Position numbers and translations under genes: made by a program. From NCBI RefSeq assembly GCF_000341285.1, contig NW_005178469.1:62001-126000 (forward strand): a stretch of DNA of 64,000 nucleotides, in the 5' to 3' direction. Below, piece by piece: positions 56,352 through 64,000 of the stretch; position 1 is the first letter of the stretch, and every line of letters starts with the position of its first letter. The stretch comes from Galdieria sulphuraria. Its lineage: Eukaryota > Rhodophyta > Bangiophyceae > Galdieriales > Galdieriaceae. The notes under the pieces were generated by a model that worked only from the letters and a program-made list of their open reading frames with translations, searched no databases and was not told the DNA's origin.

Positions 56352-59300
56352 ATGTTGAATTCAAGTTTTAAGATTCTGAAAGGCTCCAAGTCTTCCAAGA
56401 AACAGACTTTATTTGTTTTAGATGATTGTTTGGTGGCTGGTCAATATATTCCAAACCGTTTCAGAAAAGACTGGGAACACGCCATTCAAGACTTGAGAGA
56501 TTATGTTCGTGGGAAAGCTAAGAATGTTCTTATTGTAGATGTTTCGAGAACACTGGACGAAAGCAAACGTTTATATGAAGCGACTATATCGCTATTTGAC
56601 GCTATCGGAGTGGAACCCCAATATATGTCCCTTGGGACTTATCTAAGCGTTCCTCCTCTATTAAAGATATTGCAGGTTTCCGCAATGATGTACAATTGGA
56701 TTTCAAACGGTATGAAAGAACGCGAATGTAGGGTGGTATTGGTGCTCGGTACTTGCGACATTGTCTCTATGAAAACTATTTCCCTTATGGTATCTGCCTA
56801 TTGGTTATTTGTTAGCAAGTACAACACAGGAATAGAGTCACTCGAGCACTTTATGAAAAAAGCAAAAGTTTATCATAATTTTTCTGCTGCCGATGTTCAG
56901 CCAAGAATTGAAACCAGTCATGTTGTAAGGCTTTTAAACTGTATCACGCAGTTGAAAAGCTCGATGGACGTACCAAGGCAAATATTAATCAACTTGAAGA
57001 AGACACTTATAGTGGGAACGGTATACCTTCCGGGAAGGCGTCCTTGGAATCCTATTTTAAGGTTGTATTCAGGTCGGGACGAATATTCGGAAGACTAGTA
57101 AGTTATTCTTATGGTAACTTCGACTCATATTGAACGTCTATTTAGTAAAACGATATGTCAGATGAGCACATCACCACAGGATAGTCAAGTTGGTGAAGGC
57201 TTTGCCAATTTTATTTTAGGTATTCCTATGTATGGAGATTTCACTTTGTCGTTTGAGCACTGGGAAGATATGGCTCAACACACTATACCAATCTTTACTA
57301 TTTTTTGTCATGCGAGTTTTCTAACTCCATCATCTCGTCGTTTCAACCGTGATGAGATTGAAATCTATCCGGAGTTGGCTTTGGGAGTTGATGTCGATTC
57401 ATTGGAGTATATTGATCTTTATTTTGATGAATTGGTTGATTCATGCAACGATAACAATGACAGTCGTTCTATTACATCGGATAATAATAATAATAGTAGT
57501 ATCGAAACAGAGAAGGAGTGGGAGGCAAAGACATATTTGAATGAAATCAATGACATGCTCCAAAGGGCTCCTGAATATCCTCCCAAGAGAAGATATTTAG
57601 AGAGAAACTATTCAAGTGCTACTATCATAGCCTCCAATTCAACACGTCATTTTTCTGCAGGAAAGGATCCCTTGGTGAAGGAGTTGACTGAACATTTCAA
57701 GACCAAATATTATAATGAATCGGAGAACAAGGGTTCTAGAGTTTTATTGGATAGTGGTAGAGCTTCAGCAGAGTTTGAAATGGAATGGTTTTATGCGGCA
57801 TTTGAGAGATATTTGGATGAACTGAGTCAATATCGAAATGGTTATACAGAAAACGACCGAAAGATGGCTGTGAAGAAGGTTTGTGTGTTGGTTTGTTTGA
57901 TTGGAATATTTTATGGATGGGAGTTTTAGGCTTTGCTTTCGCGATTTCCAGCAACTGCATCTCTAATAGAGACTCTTGATGACCATTCAATTGAACGAGC
58001 ATTGAGGAAAGTCATGCAGGATGAAGAAAGTTCATATTTGGATGACAATGAATCAGATGCGGACTATTCTATTTGTTCTGCGAATATTGAAACTAGAAGG
58101 AGCAGTCATACTAGTCGTCAAGAGTTTTTGGTGGATGATACTAAAGATAATGTAGATTCCGTTTTGGATGAGTTGAATGAAGGTTGGGAGGAAGAGAGAC
58201 AAAGAGAGAAGAAGACTCTTTCGAAGAATGAATGTATAGAAATGGAGGATAAGAAAGAAAGTTTGTCACCAAAACGAGCGATAGGAGTAGATAAGACACA
58301 TGAAGATGATATATTCACATTGAATCATCATGAGCAGGAGTCAAAACAACATTCAAGTAATGCCTTGGAAACTAGACAAGTATCCAATTCTGTTCCTCCT
58401 CCTTCTTCGTTTACAGTTTCCAAAACAGCAACGAATCATGGACCATCAGATTCTGTATCACCACCACCACCACCACCACCACCTCCTCCTCCTCCTCCTC
58501 TTTCATTCTCGGGTATCGCAGCCAATTCTCAATATTCTTCCGTTTCTGGAGCATCTGCAACTGCAGGAAATGCACCACCTCCACCACCACCTCCTCCTCC
58601 TCCACCACCACCACTTATGGGTGGTACTCCCATGTCAAGTGCATCTTTTCCAAATACTCCATTCGGATCGGAACAGAAAAGGAGAAATGTGAAACAATTA
58701 CATTGGAATACAGTGCCTAGAAATAAGATAACAAAGACTATTTGGGGAGAAGGTTTAACAGAAGAAGCTAGTGAACTGGCAGAGGCAATAGTTACTGAAC
58801 AGGTTGTGCAAGAACTGGAATCCATGTTTAGTTTGAAACAAACTAAATCCACTGGAAAGAAATGGGAACAAGATGCCAATGGTACAACCCATACAAGCAC
58901 AACACAAGGCATTTTGGAACCAAAGAGAGCTACCAACATCGAAATTATGCTGAGACACTTCTCAGCTGCACCAGAAGATATTGTTAGAGCTATTACTGAA
59001 TTAGACACCGATTCTCAAGTACTTTCTGATGAAAATATCGTTCAATTATCTCTCAACGGCTTACAAGAAGATGAAATAGATAGAGCGAAAAACTTTACGA
59101 GGGATCCTTCTTGTTTAAATACTCCAGAAAGATTTGCATATCTGTTATCCAAAGTTCCAAGAATTGAAAATAAGATACGAGCTGCTTTGGCTATTCGTAA
59201 CTTGGATTCGAGCATTGAGGAAGTGTCTAAAAACATTGAAAAAATACAAGGCGCTTGTACTGAAGTAAAGGATAGCAAAGAATGGAGACAAATCTTAAAA

Positions 59301-60677
59301 CGTATGTATTCTTTTTCTTGATTGTTGAATATTTTGTATTGAAATGTGTGACTAGTTGTTCTGGTAATCGGTAACTTTTTGAATCAAGGGACACCACGGG
59401 GTCAAGCTTTGGGATTCAAGCTGGAAACGCTGACTAAATTGCAAGATACCCGCGCATCTGACCAACGTACCACTCTTCTCAAGTATATCGTTGGTCTTTA
59501 TAAGCAGAAATTTGCAGACATGATAAATGTTGCTTTGGAATGGAAGCATGTTGAAGATGTGAGCAAATTGACGCAATCGGAAGTATCATCGGATGTTTTG
59601 TCTCTTCAAAATACGTTGCAGTCTTTGAAGAAAGAAATTGAATTTTTCAAGCAAGTTGATCAGGAAAAATGGCACAAGTTGCATTCATTTTATGAGAAAG
59701 CCAATGAGAGAGTGACCCATCTGGTTGAATCTCATAGTCGTGCAATTGACGAGTTTCGTCAGCTTTTGACATATTTTGGTGAGAATCCGAGTCAAATGAG
59801 TTTAGAAGACTTTTTTGGGATCATTTATCAGTTTAGTGTTCGTTACAATCAATGTTTGAAAGAGGTTGACGAGGAAGAAGAAAGAGCTCAAAGGTTACAA
59901 CAAAGTGAAGAAAAGAAGAAACGACTTGTTAAAAGGAACTCTGGTCAAGTGTGGGAGAAACAGCAACAACAACAACAACAGAACAACGAACCAATGAATT
60001 CTTCCGAGAGACAGGATGGATGTGAAGAACAAGTCAAGAAAGAAACGGAGAATGTTTCATCACTTCCTATACAAAGAAAGCTATTTCCGGAAAGCCATAA
60101 TGAGGAGGAAATGGAGTCGAAGCCATCTCCTTTCAATGAAGAACCAATCGTTGCCGTTCAAGAAAGACAATCAGATTCTCTATTAAGGGACAACCATATA
60201 GGGGAGTTTGTGGATGGTAATAATACTAGTCATGACCAAGTATCTCATGAACAGCAGCATAGCGATAATAATGATGTTTTGTTAAGAGGTGAAGAGGTCT
60301 TGCCATCAAAGGAACTAGGCACTGTATTATCCCGTGTAAGTAGTGAAGCTATTCCTAAAGTCTCAGATTTGCAGTTATCATTAGACGACAAAGATCAACG
60401 ACCGGAAACGAGAAAACCAATTGATAGGAATGAACAAAGTATTACGCGACATTCCAAACAACATTCTGTGGCCACCGTCCCAAGTCCTACTTCAACATTT
60501 CAGTCGCATAGTAATCGTAGTTCTTCTACTGCCAAGTCATCTCTATTTCCTAATATATGGCACAAAGATGCTCTTTACGACTCTAATTCTAAAGATATCG
60601 TGTACAAACAGTCCGAAGACAAGAATGGAAAGAAAAAGAGATTTAGAATGACTAATGTATTTTCCAAGAGACAGTAA
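56352..60677 (+). CDS. PTEN-type (class II plant-like) formin, FH1-FH2
   Basis: Actin nucleator and elongator. Exons 56352..57097, 57146..57878, 57930..59301 and 59356..60677 (introns 48, 51 and 54 bp), 1390 aa. Residues about 15-330 resemble the PTEN phosphatase-C2 module of plant class II formins (FVLDDCLVAGQYI, then NVLIVDVSRTLDESKRLY, MVSAYWLFVSKYNTGIESLE), but the HCxxGxxR loop is not there (LVLGTCDIVSMK), so it is a non-catalytic membrane-binding module. FH1 has two polyproline tracts encoded at 58459-58503 and 58574-58614 (residues about 670-725). FH2 runs to about 1130 (VKQLHWNTVPRNKITKTIW, VIGNFLNQGTPRGQALGFKL). A long polar tail with a polyQ run follows. Upstream in-frame ATG at 56211 would add a hydrophobic segment; 56352 fits the family better. 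Confidence 0.88.
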
Positions 60678-60743
60678 AAGAATGAGGGACAACTCCCCTC
60701 TTGGAAACTGATTGGTTTCTTCTTGGCTATTTATTGATTCATC

Positions 60744-61832
60744 ATGTCAGAAACAAAATTATCCAACCATATCATACCAACTTCACAGGACTGTGGAAAT
60801 ATTGTTCAATGGGAACACATCAATATTGATATTCCAGATACTGATATCACTTTTTATTTTTATTTTCAAGCACTTGGGCTGACCGTCGATCCCTATCTTC
60901 CCAGTCAGTTTTATAACCGTGTGTATTGGGCAAACGTGGGTCAACAGCAGTTTCACTTGGTACGTTGGAATCATGCACAAGTCATACAATGTGGAAAGCT
61001 TGTATTGCAAGTTCCTTGCTTGGACCAATTGGAAACTAGATTGGTAGCTGCCGAACCCAAGTTGAAAGGTACCTGTTTTCAGTGGAAAAAAGAAGAACAA
61101 AACAAAGATAAAGCGATATACGTAACCTGTCCTTGGGGAAATCAATATATAGTTGTGGAGAGTGACCGTATTCCTTCCAATTGTGGGTCATTCCCGTTGG
61201 TTTCGTACCCTTGGCAATTGGGTCTATGTTCATTGATACTCAGTTGTGCAAAGGATACTAGTAAAAAAATTGCCAAGTTTTTCCGCAATGTTTTATTTGC
61301 TAGGGTATGGGAAACGGAAAATAGTGCCATTGTATGCCTCGGACCACGGCAGTCGATAGTATTTGAAGAAGATGAAGCTAGAAATCTACCAGAGTGTCTT
61401 CCTGGTCGTAAAGAGGATCCTATGTATCCTGATTATCATGTGTGTGTTTATATTGCCGACTTTCAAAAAGGTAAATAGGAAATGAGGAAATGGTCGATAT
61501 TTGTTGTTAAGTGTATGTAATGTAGCGTACCAACAAGTAGAAGCATTGGAGTTGTTATACAACGATCACATCTTTTCAGACAAGATATACAGTTACCAAG
61601 ATGCATTGTTTCATAATCAGTTCCGGTTTCGAGATATCATCGATATGGATGCCCATGGTAAGTGTGGTTGAAAACGAATGTGAGATGGACAGAGTGAGTT
61701 GTGGTTGTAGAACGAGGAGAAAGACGCGTGTTGTATCAGTTGCAGTTTGAAACACGTAGTTTGTATCATCCTTTTTATATGAGACCATTGGTGAATAGAA
61801 TGGGACAAGTTGGCATATATTGTTTTCAATAA
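60744..61832 (+). CDS. VOC (glyoxalase/bleomycin-resistance) fold protein
   Basis: Exons 60744..61470, 61526..61657 and 61711..61832 (introns 55 and 53 bp), 326 aa. The first half has the beta-alpha-beta-beta-beta VOC pattern: IVQWEHINIDIPDTDITFYF, a YQALGL-like FQALGLTVDPYL, and WANVGQQQFHLV with possible metal ligands His and Glu. A second module follows with YHVCVYIADFQKAYQQVEAL and ends with HPFYMRPLVNRMGQVGIYCF, so it is probably a two-module VOC protein. No substrate can be assigned. No signal peptide. Confidence 0.65.
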
Positions 61833-61848
61833 AGAAAAAAAATGCAAT

Positions 61849-61858
61849 GTGCGCGCAC
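61849..61858. promoter_or_regulatory. Palindrome GTGCGCGCAC upstream of SUMO
   Basis: A 10-bp perfect GC-rich palindrome in an A-rich stretch, 43 bp before the SUMO ATG and 16 bp after the VOC stop. Its contrast with the surrounding sequence suggests a promoter element; unproved. Confidence 0.3.
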
Positions 61859-61901
61859 TTCGAATTCATTGTTTTCTTTGGGGAAGGAGGAGAAGAGAGA
61901 T

Positions 61902-62274
61902 ATGATGGAAGGACTCAAAGCAGAACCTTCGACAGCTATGAGTGGTTCGTTAGAACCTAGTGATGAAAGCAAACTACAAATTACAGTACGTGACGGAGAA
62001 GGTAAGCAACGGTATTAGTACTTGCGCTTTCCGTGAAGTTTTGTCGTCACTAGGTGGACAGATGACCTTTCGAGTAAGAAAGAGCACGAAATTGAAAAAG
62101 TTGATGTCCAACTACTGTGAAAAACAAGGTGTTGCATATGGTACATACCGTTTTACGTTGGATGGTAAACGTATCAACGAAAACGATACAGCAGAAACCC
62201 TGCAAATGGAAGACGGTGACTGTATTGACGCCTTTTTATATCAACAAGGAGGAGCGAGATGTGAGAGTGAATAA
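61902..62274 (+). CDS. SUMO: SUMO, small ubiquitin-like modifier
   Basis: Exons 61902..62001 and 62054..62274 (intron 52 bp), 106 aa. After a flexible N-terminus the ubiquitin fold reads KLQITVRDGEGGQMTFRVRK, KLKKLMSNYCEKQG, YRFTLDGKRINENDTAETLQ, MEDGDCIDAFLYQQGG. The mature di-glycine is followed by ARCESE, which a SUMO protease would remove. Intron position splits the first Gly of EGG. The start at 61902 is the first of two adjacent ATGs. The protein is conjugated to lysines of nuclear proteins. Confidence 0.95.
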
Positions 62275-62331
62275 AGTTGTGCTCAACAGTATGTATTTTT
62301 TATAGTGTTATGATAAACTGCTCTTTGGATT

Positions 62332-64000
62332 TTATGAACGCACGAGGTCTTCTAGAAAATACAACAAGTGACGCAATTGCAACGTTTCTCCTTCTGTAAA
62401 GTTACCCCAGTCACTTAATAACGATGAATATTTGGATGAAAGAAACCACACCAATCTGTCACCATCCAGTATGGTATTGGACTCGACAGGCCATCGAAAG
62501 AACTGGTCTATCACTCGTTGCAGTTTCCATAAGAGTTTAGCATATCCATTACGAATAAACACCAACTGTGACCATGTACCGTCCATGCTTGTAACCATCA
62601 GCTGATAAGAACAAGCAAGTATTGACGAAACAGCAAGTCCCGTATCCCACTGGTGGTTGGTGGTTAAAAAGGAGAGGTGAATCGGTATTTCATTCCAAGG
62701 AATAGAACATAAGCAAGTCATCAACGAAACGTTGTGACTAGATGAAAGGGAATCATCCCATTCGCTGGCAGTATTCCATGCTTTGGAAAAAGGACACCAT
62801 AACACATGAAGCATTGCTTGTCTATCTCCAACAAATACCAACTGACCGTGATCATGAAAGGGTTGGGTTGCGAGACTCACCACCAATTTTCGATATTCGT
62901 CTTGACAAACTGGAACAATTTCACGATTGGATGTATGAATGCAATAGATATGGACCGAGTCCTTGCGATCTCCAACAAAAATAAATGGATGTTCCACATC
63001 AATCACTAGAATCAGTCCCCTGGTTTCTCCTCTAGCAATTTCTATGAGAGTTTGTTCCTGAGGGTCCATAGCAAATGCTAACAAGTGCTAAGAAGAGACT
63101 TTTCATCCACTGGATTGGTGCAATCGTCTTCATAACTTACCTCATTACAAGATACCAGCAAGGTTTCTTCATCCAACGGAGTAACTACCATCACTGCCCC
63201 TGGTAATAGGAATTCACAATTAACCATAAAACGACAAGATACCTACTAAAAGTTGATCATAACTTGCATTGAAAACAAACAAGACTTACTTCATCGTGTT
63301 TTGTTCGAACCAGTTGTAAAAGAACCACTCGTCCTTTGGTGTTGGGTACTCTTATGTCGCTATAAAGAACGGATTCCTCTGTTGCACCTATCAAAAGAAA
63401 TTGTTTCCAAACACAAATGCTGGTTACTGCCGTATGAGAAGGTAATACTAGATGTGCAAGCATTGCTTTCATGTCAAGAGTCCAAGCTTGCACTTCATAA
63501 GAAGAATGAAAGCTGGTTCTAGTCGCCTTCCTAACTACCAAGATATTCACATCCGTTTCTCGAAAGAAACCATCTGCACTAGTAATGAAATATTTCTGCA
63601 CTTTCAATGTCATTTGCGAGGTATGATAAATCTTGGAGTACCAAATATCTGAAGGACGATCGGAAAGAGGAACTTGCAATAATGCCAACTTTTTTGAAAT
63701 AGATAAGAATAACGTAGGATATTCGGACCAACCATGAAAAGGGCATGAAATACAAGCACCACTTGGTAACTCTCCATCAAAGATATGATCCCAGTAAAGC
63801 ATTCGAAAGTAAAATCTTTCATTTCTTTCACTAACCCACCACAGCAAATTGCCAGAAACTCCCAACAACATGGATGTATGTTTGTCATCTTTGGACCATA
63901 AAAACAACTAAAGAATCCAATAAGAAGACAAAAGAAACAAAACACAAATACTTGCCTGTAAAGGTGCTGTTCCAAGGGATTTTCCATAGCAGATTTGGAG
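62332..64000 (-). CDS. CPSF160/DDB1/SF3b130-family protein, C-terminus (5' partial)
   Basis: C-terminal beta-propeller region of the CPSF_A family; best guess is CPSF160 (mRNA 3'-end processing), but DDB1 or SF3b130 relatives are possible. Visible exons: complement of 63956..>64000, 63290..63907, 63141..63199 and 62332..63087. Marks: VQAWTLDMKAMLAHLVLP, KQFLLIGATEE, NTKGRVVLLQLV, GAVMVVTPLDEETLLVSCNE, EHPFIFVGDRKDSVHIY, and near the end NTILDGDRLVWFLSS, equal to the VLDGELLxRYLxLS block of the family. Intron 63908..63955 is GC-AG (CAG|GCAAGT). The joint between 63290 and 63199 is not clean in phase (see findings). The gene continues beyond the right edge. Confidence 0.6.
63908..63955 (-). other. 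GC-AG intron of the CPSF-like gene
   Basis: On the minus strand the exon ends CTTTACAG and the intron begins GCAAGTATTT and ends TTCTTTAG (48 bp). Removal joins APLQ to LFLWSKDDKHT in phase 0. Same donor context as the GC-AG intron of OGDH. Confidence 0.7.

Noticed and set aside
58459-58614. Simple repeats of CCA and CCT as a microsatellite array
   Set aside because: They encode the FH1 polyproline tracts of the formin in frame.
1-64000. Mobile elements, CRISPR arrays, virus-like fossils
   Set aside because: No transposase, reverse transcriptase, capsid-like frame, terminal repeats or spacer arrays were recognised on either strand.

Overview
The window is a gene-dense stretch of eukaryotic nuclear DNA. 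Nearly every gene is cut by very short GT-AG introns (mostly 43-70 bp, often ending in a T-rich tract plus TAG or CAG), and spacers are often under 200 bp. Two genes are plastid or organelle enzymes of bacterial type carrying N-terminal extensions: gyrase A and an alpha-beta fused glycyl-tRNA synthetase. Such genes point to a photosynthetic eukaryote. Intron size, compactness and gene content fit a cyanidiophyte red alga of the Galdieria type; this is inference from style, not a database match. I saw no rRNA, tRNA, CRISPR, transposon or virus-like element.

Layout, left to right. 1-9670 (+): C-terminal half of BTAF1/Mot1, then a UBR1/PRT6-type N-recognin. 9667-17195 (-): tubulin cofactor A (four tiny exons), PAK1IP1/MAK11, a kynurenine-type aminotransferase, endo-beta-N-acetylglucosaminidase, and WDR26/GID7. 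17284-20197 (-): GyrA. 20361-28704: a TULIP (BPI-like) protein, JMJD5 (-), an RNF126-like E3, ISY1, a BORCS8-like protein and fused GlyRS. 28748-35828: a bromodomain-Tudor protein (-), a Tctex1 dynein light chain, an unresolved coding patch, PEX5 and a class I HDAC. 36515-42182: a 13-exon FANCI and Elongator subunit 5. 42183-43298 is an AT-rich spacer. 43299-51380: a transmembrane Sec1/Munc18 fusion, a sepiapterin-reductase-like SDR, and 2-oxoglutarate dehydrogenase E1 (-). 51391-53340: two small unidentified genes. 53649-64000: a type II membrane glycosyltransferase-like protein, a 20-N assembly gap, Nibrin/NBS1 (-, cut by the gap), a PTEN-type formin, a VOC-fold protein, SUMO, and the C-terminus of a CPSF160/DDB1/SF3b130-family protein (-).

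The most unusual object is the gene at 43299-47110. A signal peptide, a lectin-like ectodomain, a Thr/Pro stalk and one transmembrane helix are in one uninterrupted frame with a complete Sec1/Munc18 domain. Known SM proteins are soluble, so a membrane-anchored SM protein with an ectodomain would be a new architecture. Its stop codon overlaps the next start codon (ATGA).

A second theme is extreme compaction. UBR and TBCA overlap at their stop codons. SDR and OGDH overlap tail to tail by 22 bp. FANCI overlaps ELP5 by 29 bp, and PAK1IP1 overlaps TBCA by 43 bp. Several introns are unusual: a probable 2-nt micro-exon in ENGase, and GC-AG introns in OGDH and the CPSF-like gene. A TTTGGCGCC (E2F-like) element recurs just upstream of several small genes. 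Exon boundaries below were deduced by hand from reading frame, splice motifs and family alignment from memory.
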